This document shows, piece by piece, positions 22,683-34,858 of a DNA stretch of 64,000 nt. The DNA lies in the NCBI GenBank assembly GCA_032871835.1, contig CM065297.1, forward strand, positions 188,501 through 252,500, read 5' to 3'. Every line of letters begins with the position of its first letter. The stretch's first letter is position 1. A program made the translations under genes and the position numbers. The stretch is from Dipteronia dyeriana (taxonomy: Eukaryota; Streptophyta; Magnoliopsida; Sapindales; Sapindaceae). The notes beneath the pieces were generated by a model, which was given only the letters and a program-made list of their open reading frames with translations, searched no databases and was not told where the DNA came from.

Positions 22683-23654
22683 GCATCTAGGTGAACATGA
22701 ATGTAAAATGCAAACAAGCACACAACATAGAATGTTATGATCAACACATCCTATGGAAAATACTAGACATGAGCATGAATGCACAAATCACATGTAGTCT
22801 AGTCAATCATGCATGTTTAAATCATCTAGATCATGTAAGATATGTTCAACATTAATCACAACCTAGATACATGCATAAATCTAAACTTGATTCACAAGAT
22901 ATGTTCAATTAATCACAATATTAAGTTTTAATCACATAGCTAAAATCATATGACAAAGTCATTTAGATTTAGGCTAAAGTTCTAAAGCATATTCCTATTC
23001 ATAAATTCAACAAAACACATGAATATCTCAAAAGAACATAAGCACATGTATTAATTTGAGAATTCGGCCAAGAGAGCCTAATACATGTGAGGAACTATTT
23101 TTCACAAAATCAATCAATCAAAGATCTTCAAACAGTCCTAGAATCAAAGCTAGCACAATGCAATCCCAAACATGTGAAAACATAGACAAAATTAAAACTT
23201 AACTCAACATGTATGATTTCAATTGAAACTCAACCTAGCTTTAAAAGAGTTCAAAACTCAAATCAAAACACTCACAATACACATATATAAGTTGAAGAAG
23301 TAAACCCAAGGCAATTGACCAAGTTTTAAAAGAAAACTTTGAGAGAAAATCAATACCTTAGTTGATTTTGGTGCAGTCCCGTTTTTGTGTATTTAGACTA
23401 CAAAAACAGCAATAAAACTCACTCAAACCTTCAGAGAAAAGATGGAGGATGAATAGACAAACACTATAAACTTTGAATCACTCAAATCAGAGTTCAAATG
23501 AAGAATTTATGGTGTTTGGAAGGTAAGAAAATGTAGAGAGAAAATTTCTGCACACAAGTTTGAATTTCTTCTTAGAATGAAATGTGAGAGGGAAGAAGAA
23601 TATAAAGGAGAGGGAAAGATAGAAGCCAAAAGAAAAATTTACCCTTCTTTGATA

Positions 23655-23737
23655 TTGCTTCCCCGAGATGGCGCGTGGGCATCTCGGGGCAGCAAGGTGT
23701 TGCAACCGAGATGGCCACGCGCCATCTCAGGCTTGCA
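23655..23737 (-). repeat. GC-rich paired hairpins in family A LTR (copy 2)
   Basis: CCCCGAGATG and CATCTCGGGG form a perfect 10-bp stem with a 9-base loop, extended by TTGCT/AGCAA. A second hairpin, TGCAACCGAGATGG...CCATCTCAGGCTTGCA, follows at 23701. Confidence 0.8.
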
Positions 23738-24734
23738 CCAAAGAATGGCCTTTGGCCATGGTGCAATTTCCTTGCACTCCCTTCACGTTCTTCGACCGTT
23801 CTCCGGCATCCGAACTCAGAATTTCAATCCGTTTATGGATTACGAACCATAACTCTCACTCAGACATGGAAATATAAGATACTCAACCCAGAAAATAATA
23901 ATTTGACTCGATATATGAAGACGAAGATAATGTATGCAACATGAGTTGAAAGTGTAGTATCTTTTGACTTAGAACTTGAAATCAATAGTATGAGCAGCCG
24001 AAATGACAGGAACTCAATCAAGAATGATTTAAGACTAAAATCAAGTTCAATATTCATGTTTTACAAACAAATGCACACACAAACACAATTCACACTAGAA
24101 TGCAAACTACATAGAGATAGTCTTTAATCATGCATTTTTTAAAACATGTTATTTCCAGACCAATGCATGAGCATTCATCTTCAAGTGTGTGAATGTGTTA
24201 TACATGGTGCACAGCGATGCAGGGACACAGATGAATGAATTGTATATGTGTGCCTATAATGGTGCACAATGATACAGGGACATAAATGTATGAATTGTGT
24301 GTGTGTGCCTATAATGGTGCACAACGATTCAGTGACACAAATTTATGAATTGTTTGTGTGTGCCTTAGCCTTGTAAGAGAAAGATAAGGTCTTAGTATAC
24401 CTTTTTAGAACCATATTGCATTATTTATCTTTGAAGACTTAGAACTTGCTTTGACTTGTTGTTTATCTTTCTTTGAAGCTTGAATCATCATGAATCTAAA
24501 CAACTAAATCATAACAAGTAAACACCATTTTGATATGGAATTAATGCCAACACAAACTAAAACCTAACACCTTGTAGAATTAATTATCTAGATTAATTAA
24601 TAAGCTTGTTATAAAAAATGTAAATCAATTAAAATTAAAACAGAGGTTAAGGGATCCACTGTTGGTAATTCGAATATAATCAAATTAATAATATTTAGTC
24701 CAGATTAATGGGATGGTATTCCACTCCACTAACC

Positions 24735-24930
24735 ACTCTCTAATAGATGTGGGTAAAAGTACTCACTGTTTTAGACAACATCTGTTTGTCTACAATGAGT
24801 CATAACTCCATAAAGATTAGAGGGGATAAACCACTCTCCCACAGATATAGGAAAAAGTACTCATTGTGCTAGACAATATCTGTCTGTCTACAGTGAGTCA
24901 AAAACTCCACAAAAAATCAGAAGGGAGAAA
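24735..24930 (-). repeat. Direct repeat of about 96 bp, two copies
   Basis: Both units start CCACTCTC and contain AAAAGTACTCA(C/T)TGT, AGACAA(C/T)ATCTGT and AACTCCA; they differ at roughly one base in eight. Confidence 0.75.
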
Positions 24931-25143
24931 GAATAAAAATAATAAACTTACCATAATTGGATAATATTTTCCATACCAACAGTATCACATTTGACCCCAG
25001 TTATATAAAATTAGCCAGACATAATTTAACTAGAAAATATCTATTTTATTTAAACTGAGAATTTGAGAACAAAAGAGAGAGAATTTCACAAATCTAATAT
25101 CATATTTGAATTCAGAATATGAAAATTACGGGGGAGAGGCTCT

Positions 25144-25153
25144 ATATTTATAC
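25144..25153 (-). promoter_or_regulatory. TATA box of the family I LTR
   Basis: Minus strand TTGTATAAATATAGAG, close to the plant TATA consensus. An ACGT element (TGACGTGGCG) lies about 60 bases upstream at 25208-25217. Confidence 0.55.
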
Positions 25154-25213
25154 AAAATACGGATGAAAATTGACCATCAGATGAATTTAGAATGGAGCGT
25201 CCAGATTTCGCCA

Positions 25214-25490
25214 CGTCATCAGTGAACAGTGATAGTGAGCAGTACACACATCCGTGAACAATGAACAGTGAACAGTGAACATTACTCATTCGTGAAGTGA
25301 CTAGTGAATAGTGAACAATGAACAGTGACCGTGAACAGTAAACGCATCCGTGAAAGTGAATAGTGAACAGTGCACTGGCTTCTAGAATATTATTCTCTAC
25401 AGCCGCGTGTATGGTGCACTCGCAGTTTAGGCCAATAGGAATGTGCCACATCATCAGGAACAGTGAAAGTCAATTTGTGAACAGTGAAAT
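25214..25490 (-). repeat. Degenerate GTGAACA tandem repeat in U3
   Basis: The word GTGAACA or GTGAATA, often extended to GAACAGT, occurs more than a dozen times, densest at 25214-25372 with more at 25455-25490. It lies upstream of the family I TATA box. The ORF across it is low-complexity and not a gene. Confidence 0.75.
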
Positions 25491-25765
25491 TCAACTATAA
25501 ATAGTAAAAAAAATACAAAAATGCTCTTCGTGGCCTTTCTAAGGTTTTTGACGTTCTAAACTTGAAAACGATGTTTGTTTTGCCATTAGACTTCTCTATA
25601 ATTCTGAATTGATCAAATTACCTATGAAATACAAAGAAAAATACACTGATTACTACACAACACATTTATTTAAGCGAGCGAACGAAATTATGTCTAAATT
25701 GGGGAAGTAATCGTATTGGAAGTGTAAAATGATGATATTATCCCTTAGTAAGCATACAATTTTCA

Positions 25766-26870
25766 GTGTTAATCAATCCTCTAAGTGAGATGAATGCTCC
25801 CTTCACCAGAAAGATTCGAGAGGTCAAGCTCTCGCCAAAATTCAAAATGGCGACTGATAGATTCTTTGGGACAGAGGATCCCTTGAGCCACTTGGAGAGC
25901 TTTCTCCAACATATGGAGGTTCAAAACATGACCAGATCCGCCATATGCCGGATGTTCCCAACTACGTTGACAGATTATGCTAAGATCAGGTTCAAAAAGC
26001 TACCCGCTGGCAGTGTGGATTCTTTCACGAAGCCATCAACCGATTTCTACTCACAATTCTAAGGAGTTAAACCCCGATTGAAGGATCCAATCCATTTACA
26101 GTACGTGATCCATGAGAGAGGGGAATCCCTCCGGGCTTATGTCGAGAGTTTCCGAAAGGAAGTCATCCAGATGGGAGTCTTCACTGAGAGAGAAACCCTC
26201 ACTAATTTCAGGAGGAACCGGTGGGCGGATAAGCTTTTTTGGTCTTTTTCCAAGCGACCTTTAGAGACCTACCAAGAAACCTATGATCAGGCTCTGGAGC
26301 AGATTGAAGTCGACGAACAACTCAAGGTCAAGAAGGAACACGACAACATGAGAGCCGTGAAGAGAAAGCTCCCAAACCAGAGCAAGCTCAGAAAAGCCAG
26401 GACAAACCTCCAATAGGTCGACGTATCGCTTTCCCATTTCTCAACCTAGATCGGAAAGGTATCCAGTAAAACGAACTCCTCCGTAGGCTTCACTTTCTCC
26501 CATGACAATGGCCTCAATAGCTCTAGATGAGAGTTTATGATCATTACACCCCCTTAAATGTATCCCGTGAAAAAATCTATCTTGCCATTCAGAATAAGGG
26601 GTTCCTACAGAACCCGCACCCATGAAAGCCCCCGTCGATAAAAAGAATCGTTATAAGTATTGTGACTTTCACGAAGACGTGGGACACAACACTTTAGAGT
26701 GTTATAACCTGTGAAATCAGATTGAGGCTTTGATAAGGGGAGGTTGCTTGGTAGAATTCTTACAGCAGATCATGGATAACATTCAGACTGGAATGAAAGT
26801 GCAAGCCGAGATCTGTAAGCACACTGAGAAGAGAAAGAGGGAACAAGCGGATCTGATGTAGCAAATCTAG
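25766..26870 (+). pseudogene. gag: G4 gag
   Basis: A Ty3-type capsid protein. The frame at 25766 carries APFTRKIREVKLSPKFKM, FFGTEDPLSHLESFLQHME, CRMFPTTLTDYAKIRF and LPAGSVDSF, the usual Retrotrans_gag order. An in-frame stop at about 26060 is followed in the same frame by LKDPIHLQYVIHERGESLRA up to 26416. The region 26650-26790 encodes YCDFHEDVGHNTLECYNL and IEALIRGGCLVEF, the knuckle-like C-terminal segment typical of Tat gags. ISGGHTLAST follows near 26880. The real start is not in the window because the 5' end is truncated. Confidence 0.85.
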
Positions 26871-27047
26871 GTAATACATGCCATCAGTGGAGGGCATACT
26901 CTGGCTAGCACCTCTAATAATTCCAGGAAAAACCACGCCAGGAAAAACCCTCGTATGGACGAAGGACGGGGTATCTTCAAGGTTGACCAGAGCCCAACCA
27001 ACCCCTCCCAGTTGTCACAGATCATTTTCACCGAAGCGGATGTCTAC

Positions 27048-28657
27048 TGAAACAAATATTATGGTGTGTTTAATATTAATCTAAAGGGGGAGATGGTGAA
27101 TAGATTTTAATTAAATTTTACCCAATTTTTGTTAATGGTCAATTAGACAAAATTACCCATAACTAGTCACAATAATATCACAAGTGTAATAAGTGCAAAA
27201 ATAATAAAGACACTTGAGATATACGTGGAAACCCTTAAAATGGGAAAAACCACGGGCTAATGAGTTCGCCACACTAGAACCTTGAATCCACTAATGGCAA
27301 GAGAATTACAACCTAATCCCGGTTTAAATTCACTACCACTACCTAATCTCGGTATAAGTGAACCTAGTCCATCTTGCTTGCGATTCAGGCTACCTACTCT
27401 CGGAAGCAACACAAGTCTTACTTCTCAATGAAGAGATAAAAATGCCCTATGTGAATATATGATGATATTCAAAGAACAAACAAGGCAAGGACACCTTATA
27501 TGCTTATCTAGGATAATGAGATGACAATTGATGCAATCCTAGATATCAAAAGCTAAATGACATGTTAAAAAACATAGGGCATTTTTATGAAGCTAATCAT
27601 AGATCAAACAATCCTATGAAGCTATCACTATACAACACTCAATAATGTCATCACAACAATCTCTAATTTGTATCTAGAATATGTTCTAAGAGCATACAAA
27701 TAATTAAAGAGATGGCTTAGCAAGCAAAACACTTAACTTGTAAGAAGATAGTGAAGAACTTACCAAACAAGATATGATGAAGCAAAACTATCCATAGATG
27801 CACTCTAAATGAATTTAGATTATGCAAGATGAAGTTTTTATACAAATGGGAATACTTTGAGTGTTTAAAGATGAGTTCTTGGAAGAGTTTTTCCTTTGAA
27901 ATGTATTCTAAGGAAAAGATATGATGTTCTGAACTCTTACACGACCTTAATGCAAAGATTTATAATATATGAGATCCAAACAAACTGAGGTCGTTTTGGA
28001 AAAAAACGTTCCAGCTTCCTCTATATGCGCTGGTGACGTGCGCTGGTGACGTGCGCTGGTCAAGTAGCGCACCACCAGCGTATAACCTAATTTTTCAATA
28101 GGCGCTGGCCGAGCGGCGCAGCTCAGTGGCGCATCACATGCGACAATCCACTAGAATGTTACGCTGGTGAGGCTGCGGTAGGCGAGTAGCACACTGCCCA
28201 TTTTTTTAACTTTGTGCGAGTGCAGTGGCGCATGACATGCGACAATCCACTGGAATGTTACGTTGGTGAGGCTGTGCTAGTCGAGTAGTGCACCACTAAC
28301 GCAATGCCCACTTTTTCAACACTCAAACACACATTTTCAACAAGTCCTAGAGTGATGAAAATGTATCCTATACTAATGCCTAACTTGGTATAAAACTTTA
28401 ATTACAAGATGCAAATATATCAACAAGAGTCATTTACACCAATATGCACACAAGTATAAACATACAACATATATGAATAAAAGTTATGCATGAATTTGTG
28501 AGTGTGTGCAACTATCTCTTTAAAGCAAGTAAGCACAAGAATTTTACCTTCGATGCTTCTCCTCTTGAGGTCTTGAGAGCCTAAGCTACCCTTACATAAT
28601 ACCTCAAAAATGTGATTTGTTCACGAAATAAGTCAATCAATAAATGAGGACTTTACA
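27048..28657 (-). repeat. C2 3' LTR (1610 bp)
   Basis: Minus strand TGTAAAGTCC at 28657 to ATTTGTTTCA at 27048. Parallel to 33953-35578. GC-rich block at 28020-28310, TATA region near 27960-27975, and near the end a short CTCCCCCTTTAG where the other LTR has a long C run. Confidence 0.9.
28020..28310 (-). repeat. GC-rich block with GCGCTGGTG repeats in C2 3' LTR
   Basis: Starts with a 13-bp direct repeat (TGCGCTGGTGACG, about three copies at 28025-28063) and contains CGCTGGTG/CACCAGCG inverted words. It lies just upstream of the TATA region on the minus strand, the same place as the CCGCGG block in C1. The copy in the 5' LTR (34940-35230) has lost many of its CpG sites. Confidence 0.7.
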
Positions 28658-28673
28658 ATCTCCCCCTTTGGCT
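28658..28673 (-). other. C2 polypurine tract
   Basis: Minus strand GCCAAAGGGGGAGATT abutting the 3' LTR start. Confidence 0.88.
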
Positions 28674-31600
28674 ATTTCGTGACAAAACCAGCACTCACAT
28701 TAATCCTCATAAAATAAAATAAAGCACCGGAAAGATATTCTACATTTCAAAGAGATATACATGAAAGATAAACTTCAAATCTTCAATCTCTTGTAGAATC
28801 ATCAACCCTACACACAAAACAACCAACAAGTACACTTTCCAAACCAAGTGCATGTGAGATGATCAAGTGGATTGAAAACAAAAGCATTTGCATACAAGAA
28901 TATGAGTAATGCACCACATAATGCAATGCCCCTCTCAAAGGGTTACTCCCCCAAAATGTAATCTCCCCAAAAATAAGTACTACTCCCCTTAAAGCCAACA
29001 TATGCTACCACATGCTACTCCCCTAACACCACAATGCTAGGTCAATGCTACTCCCCATTTTTGTCATGATATAGGCAAATGAGAAGTCCCCAACCGGGTC
29101 ACTCAAGGCAAAGAAAGAAAGGAGCATACAAGATTGTTGCATAATTATAGAAGCCACATTTATGCAACTCAGTTAATAGGAGAGATGCAAGGAGATTTAT
29201 TTGAAGAAAATGTGTGAATCGAAAATACTTTGCATATAAGACATGTTGCATTCAAGTCCAAAAACAATGGTATTTGGCAAAGCAAATGACAAAGGTTTCC
29301 AATATAATTCAAACATATTTAACCATTTGTCATGAGAGAAGCAAGGATATAGAGTTTTTATAGATATCAAGATTTAATGGCACTATATCCAACTTTATAA
29401 GCTAAACATGGCATGAGCAACTTTGCACCTTATTTGACTTTTTAGGGTAGGAAATGTTAGGATTATGCTCAATAGCAAGAGTGTAATATTGTAATTAACA
29501 ATCATTTCATTTGAATAAAGTGATTTCTAGTTTAAACAAACCTTATAGCATTTATAGTTTAATTATTATAATTGTCAAAAGTAAATAATCATAAGGTCAA
29601 AAGACTATGAGAAAAGAAGAATTGTTCATACATCTAGATATGTATGAGGTAGACACAATTCTTTAGTTAGTCTTGAATAATATTCACAACTTAAGATAGA
29701 AGGTTTGGCGCCTTTATCTTGTCAAAGTTGTAGATTCTTTTACTAGCATTTTAGTGGGATCAAATGTGTTATGATGAGTCTAAAATCATCAAAGTGTGGT
29801 GTCTTTGGGCAAGAGAATCTAGTGCACTAGGTACATTGAATAGGATCAAAATGAAATACTTTATCTAGAACCGTCAATGGATAAAATTTTTCATTTGAAG
29901 ACAATCGGAGAGTCTATCTCAATCCTTAGATAAATGATGGACTTATGGTTGCAAGTGTTATCATTTGAGCTATCAATGAGTACGATTATATAGCATAGTC
30001 TATCATCGATAGTTTGGTGGTATTCATTTGTTAATCGATAGAGGACTTCATTTATAGATATGGACATCGTGGCTCATTTATTGAATGAGAGTAGAATACC
30101 ATCATATCGATGTTTTGAGGTATTGGATATTAAATCTTAACGTTAAGTTTTCAATAGTGTCTATTGAAACATGGCTTCTGGACAAATCAAAATATCCAAG
30201 TTCAAAATGTGGTCATATGAGTAAATATGGTAACTTGGAGAGCTATAGGCGGTCTATGAGCTCTTGGCGATTACTGATATTCTTCACGAGGATACACTTT
30301 CTCCATTAGGGTTGTCTAGGGTACGAATGAGTAACATCAACTTATTCTATCTTTATTTAAGAGTTCAATTTTAGCTCTTTAGTGGAATGAACTAAAATTA
30401 AATAGATTGGACCTAAGTGAATCATTTGTTGATTGTGATTAGGTTGTGTCTATTGGAGCTTAAATTTAGATAGCCCGCCAAGATGCCCAATCCACACGAA
30501 CTTGCATGGATCACTTGATATATTCTACCGGACCAATTTAGGGGTCCATCTAGAATTGTAATAAGGCATGTGAACTTGTTTCTTTTTGTAAGAATAGGTC
30601 TAGTTCACACGTGGACTTTTTATTAAGGTCCAATGGATTTAATAAAATAAGAAAAATAATATATGACCTTTATACTAGGTATGGACGGCAATGGCTATGG
30701 TGAATAACTTAAATATATTATTTTTATTTTATTTTTATTTAATTAAATGGAAATTAATTAATTTGTTGATTAATTAATTATTTAATTAAAAGTCAAAATC
30801 TTTTCCTATTAGGAGATGGTCTCCTAAAACTATACTATTGTTGGTAGTATTGTTAATGTTAAAGACTATATTTGATAAGTGGATAAATAAAAGGAGTTAT
30901 TTATCTAATCAAATTAGGAAGTCTTTAATATGGATACAAATACACTTTTGAGTTGGATTAGGAGACTTGGTGTTAGGATAGAATTCCTTTTTGAAAAGGA
31001 TTCTTAACCACCAAGTAAATCTACCTAATGAAAGGATTATTAACTACCAAGTAATCCTTCTTTGGAAAGGATTTGTGATCCTAATCTATATCATATAAAA
31101 TTCGGCCAGCCCATATATATATACAAAAGGATAGAATTTCTTTAAGATAAGGATTCTTAACTACCAAATAAATCCATCTAAGGAAAGGATTCTTGCCAAC
31201 CAAGTAAATCCTTCTTAGGAAAGGATTTATGATCCTATATATATGTGTGTGTGTGTGATTTTCGGCCAGCCCTATGAATTTTTTGATGAAAATTTCGGTC
31301 ATGCCTAGGTAATTTTCAAGAGAGAATTTGGCATAGCAAGAGAGAAGTTTGAGGGAGAAAAATTAGTTTTGCTCTAGACAAAATTCGATCAACTCATAGA
31401 TAAAGGGTGTGTGAATTCGGCCTAAAAGAGAAAAAAGGGGAACATTTTTGTTTTCAATAGTATACTAGTATCCTTTATATAAAAAGGGTTTTATGTACAA
31501 CATTGAATCAAGGTTCACGCGAGTTTCAATCAAGTTGATTGATAATTCACAAGTGACCGAACGTTTTTGGATTTTTCTCTGGGAGGATATTTGTAACTAA

Positions 31601-32322
31601 CAAAGAAAAGATTTTTGCTTTGTCTCCATCCTCAGGAATACAATTCAAGAAAGGGACCCCACACTCCTAGGTGATTCACGTTCGTGATAAGATTGGAAGA
31701 TCTTGAGGAATCAATTCGGTGCTTGTTTAATCGTCACGCAAAAAAGGTATGATACTTTTATATACATCAATTAATCTAGAGTTAAGGTTCTCATTGCATA
31801 AAAGGGATTTTTTTTATTTATTTATACGCAAACCCTAAACTTCATTTTTTTATCACGCTTCGTTGCGTTTCTAAACCATTTTTCCCTACAGGAAACCCAT
31901 ACGATAGTAGCCATGTTCAACTAATAAAGAAAGAGAGACATTCATGAAACATTTTAGTCTCACTAGTTTTTTTCACACAATATTTTGCATTCAACAATTG
32001 CAATCATCAATTCATGCTTTATCATATTCATTAGCATGTCATTAAAGAATCATCATGTCATGGAGATAATTATAGGTCATTCAATATGTACTTTCTATGT
32101 AGATCTCCTAGTCCAAAAATGCATGTTTGAACATAAATATGACATGGATTGTAATCAAAGCAAAGTTCACACTTATTGAAGAAAATACAATATACTATAG
32201 TATAAGTGCAACCAAGCTACTCAAGCAATCAATAAAGGAGCATAAACATTTAAAAAAAAATTGATGCAACAAGTATACAATAGCTCTCTTTGCTTGAGTT
32301 CCTTTTATGGGGTCACAATACA
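28674..32322 (-). other. C2 3' non-coding region (interrupted)
   Basis: No supported ORF. Pieces 28674-29454 and 31891-32322 run parallel to 142-1310 of C1. It includes a minus-strand CAAAAATGGGGAGTAG tract near 29050, as in C1 and C3. The centre is occupied by the S solo LTR. Confidence 0.75.
29455..31890 (+). mobile_element. Family S solo LTR (2436 bp), target duplication GGAAA
   Basis: From TGTTAGGATTATGCTCAAT to CATTTTTCCCTACA, flanked by GGAAA at 29450-29454 and 31891-31895. C1 holds the unoccupied site at about 868-882 (GGGTGGAATGCCCGTATGAT), matching the joined flanks here. No internal region remains. It is the cleanest copy of family S in the window and defines its ends. Confidence 0.93.
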
Positions 32323-33894
32323 TCACTCAATTAAACAAATCCCAATAGATCTACTAAGAGTCTTAAATCGAGTAGCATCTAAGGGTTTAGTAAATAGATT
32401 CACTAGTTGATCATTAGTACCTACATACTCAAGTACTATGCATTTGCTCTCAACTATTTCTCTAACGGAATGATGACGGATGCCAATATGCTTTGTTCTA
32501 GAATGTTGAACCAGATTCTTGGAAATATTAATTGCACTCATGTTATCACAAAAAAAGAGTAAGAGTACCTTGATTGAATCCATAGTCGACTAGCATTTGC
32601 TTCATCCAAATGAGTTTTGTGTATCCACTCCCAGCAGCTATGTATTCGGCCTTAGCCGTGGAAAAAGAAATCGAATTTTGTTTCTTGTAAAACCAAGAGA
32701 CAAGGTTGTTCCCAAGAAAAAAGCAACTGTCCGATGTACTTTTCATATCATCACAATTTCCTGCCCAATCTGCATCACTAAAGCCTACAAGACTAGCATT
32801 AGTGTCAAAAGAGTACCAAATTCTATAGTTAGATGTCCCATTCACATAACAATTGATTCTCTTAACTGAAGAGATATGGGACTCCTTAGGATCCGATTGG
32901 TACCAAGCACACACACGCACACTAAAAGAGATATCGGGCCTCCTTGCGGTCAAATAGAGCAAGCTACCAATCATGCCACAATATAAAGTTCGGTCCACAC
33001 TTTTACCACTAGCATCCTTGCTTAGCTTCAAAGTGGTACTCATGGGTGTATCATAATGTTTGGCACCTTCAAGGCCAAATTTATTCATTAGGTTTTTGGC
33101 ATACTTAGCTTGGGATATGAAAATCCCATCATCCATTTGCTTAATTTGTAAACCTAGAAAGTAACTTAGCTCACCAACAAAGCTCATCTCAAATTCATGA
33201 GACATGACATCAACAAATTGTTGGACTTTGGTGTCATTTGTGGAGCTAAAGACTATATCATCAACATAGATTTAAGCTATAAAAAGGTCATCTTTGTCTT
33301 TCTTGATGAATAGAGTCTTGTCAACACTACCCCTAGTGTAGTCATTGTCCATAAGAAATTGAGTGAACGCTCATACCGAGCCCTTGGTGCTTGTTTCAAC
33401 CAATATAAAGCTTTCTTGAGATGATATACATGATTAGGGTGGTGAGGATCCACAAACCCTTAGGAATGCTCAACAAACACTTCCTCTTGCAAGAAACCAT
33501 TGAGGAAGGCACTCTTAACATCCATTTGATATAATTTGAACTTGTGCAAACAAGAAATGGATAAAAGAAGCCTAATGGACTCAATCCTAGCAACGGGAGC
33601 AAATGTCTCCTCAAAGTCAATACCCTCAATTTGAGAGTACCCTTGTGCTACAAGCCTAGCCTTGTTTCGTACAATGTTGCCATCCTCATCGGATTTGTTC
33701 CTTTATACCCACTTGGTGCCTATCACATTGGTGTTCTTAGGCCTAGGAACTAGAGTCCAAACCTCATTCCTTTCAAATTGATTAAGCTCTTCTTGCATGA
33801 CAAGAACCCAAAATTCATCCTTTAAGGCTTCATCAACCTTCTTGGGTTCTATTTGAGAGGTATGAATGATCACTACACACACAAAATGCAACAC
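32323..33894 (-). pseudogene. pol: C2 reverse transcriptase and RNase H
   Basis: Copia pol C-terminal half. It starts within RT with EPKKVDEALKDEFW, MQEELNQFERNEVWTLV and IGTKWV (33880-33703). Then follow [33 protein letters not shown] (about 33520), and the catalytic YVDD at 33251-33269, with stops and frameshifts between. The open frame 33205-32546 holds FLGLQIKQ, GSLLYLTARRPDI, the RNase H segment DADWAGNCDDMKSTSD, FYKKQNSISFSTAKAEYIA. After a frameshift near 32550 come CDNMSAINISKN and HIGIRHHSVREIV, LADQ-like LVNLFTKPLD, then stop at 32323. The ATG at 33894 is not a native start: leader sequence is fused to RT by deletion of gag, protease and integrase. Confidence 0.92.
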
Positions 33895-33937
33895 ACACTA
33901 AAATGAGCAAGGATCACCTATGTATGTCTAGGAACAT

Positions 33938-33950
33938 GGCTTTGATACCA
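33938..33950 (-). other. C2 primer binding site, initiator tRNA-Met type
   Basis: Minus strand TGGTATCAAAGCC, two bases from the LTR end. Confidence 0.88.
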
Positions 33951-33990
33951 ATTGAAACAAATATTATGGTGTGTTTAATATTAATCTAGA

Positions 33991-34008
33991 GGGGGGGGGG
34001 GGGGGGGG
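33991..34008. repeat. Run of 18 G in C2 5' LTR
   Basis: The homologous place in the 3' LTR (27085-27090) has only five G. The tract lies in the conserved C-rich motif near LTR ends of this group. Confidence 0.9.
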
Positions 34009-34856
34009 TGAATAGATTTTAATCAAATTTTACCCAATTTTTGTTAATGGTCAATTAGACGAAAATACCTAAAACTAGTCACAATAATATCACAAGTGTA
34101 ATAAGTAAGGAAATAATAAAGACACTTCAGATATACATGGAAACCCTCTAAATGGGAAAAACCACGGGCTGAAGGGTGCGCCACACTAGACCTCGAATCC
34201 ACTAATGGCAAGAGAATTACAACCTAATCCCGGTTTAAATTCACCACCACTACCTAATCCCAGTATAAGTGACTTAGTCCATCTTGCTTGCGATTTAAGC
34301 TACCTACTCCCGTAAGCAACACAAGTCTTACTTCTCAATGAAGAGATAAAATTGCCCTATGTGAATATATGATGATATTCAAAGAACAAACAAGGCTAGA
34401 AAACCTTATATGCTTATCTAGGATAATGAGATGACATCTGATGCAATCCTAAATATCAAAAGCTGTATGACATGTTCAAAAAGCTTAGCTAAACATAGAT
34501 CAAACAATCCTATGAAGCTATCACAATACAACACTCAATCATGTCATCACAACAATCCCTAATTTGTATCTAGAATATGTTCTAAGAGCATACAAATAAT
34601 TAAAGAGATGGCTTAGCAAGCAAAACACTTAACTTGTAAGAAGATAGTGAAGAACTTACCAAACAAGATGTGATGAAGTAAAACTATTCATAGATGTACT
34701 CTAAACGACTTTAGATGATGCAAGATGAAGTTTTTATGCATATGGGAATGCTTTGAGTGTTTAAAGATGAGTTATTGGAAGAGTTTTTCCTTTGAAATGT
34801 GTTCTAAATAAAAAAAAATGATGTTTTGAACTCTTACACGACATTAATGCAAAGAG

Positions 34857-34858
<2 letters not shown>

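Larger units (their letters stand above)
22107..24569 (-). repeat. Family A LTR, inverted copy lacking its last ~190 bp
   Basis: On the minus strand it starts TGTTAGGTTTTAG at 24569 and runs parallel to 19495-21915 (same hairpin, minisatellite and flank order). At 22107 it joins the end of the plus-strand LTR with no spacer. There is no polypurine tract right of 24569, so it is a 5' LTR or solo LTR that lost its 3' end. Confidence 0.85.
24570..25745 (-). repeat. LTR of another copia-like family (I), minus strand, with leader remnant
   Basis: Read on the minus strand: U3 with a repetitive GTTCACT region (25490-25214), ACGT box, TATA box (25153-25144), a leader, then two direct repeats of about 96 bp (24930-24735) and a possible end CCAACA near 24667. 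The remaining 24570-24666 would be internal leader cut by the family A LTR. No ORF. The right border with Ty3 gag is near 25745. The family is unnamed and both borders are approximate. Confidence 0.5.

Noticed and set aside
25086..25454. Minus ORF of 122 codons
   Set aside because: Low-complexity translation of the GTGAACA repeat in an LTR.
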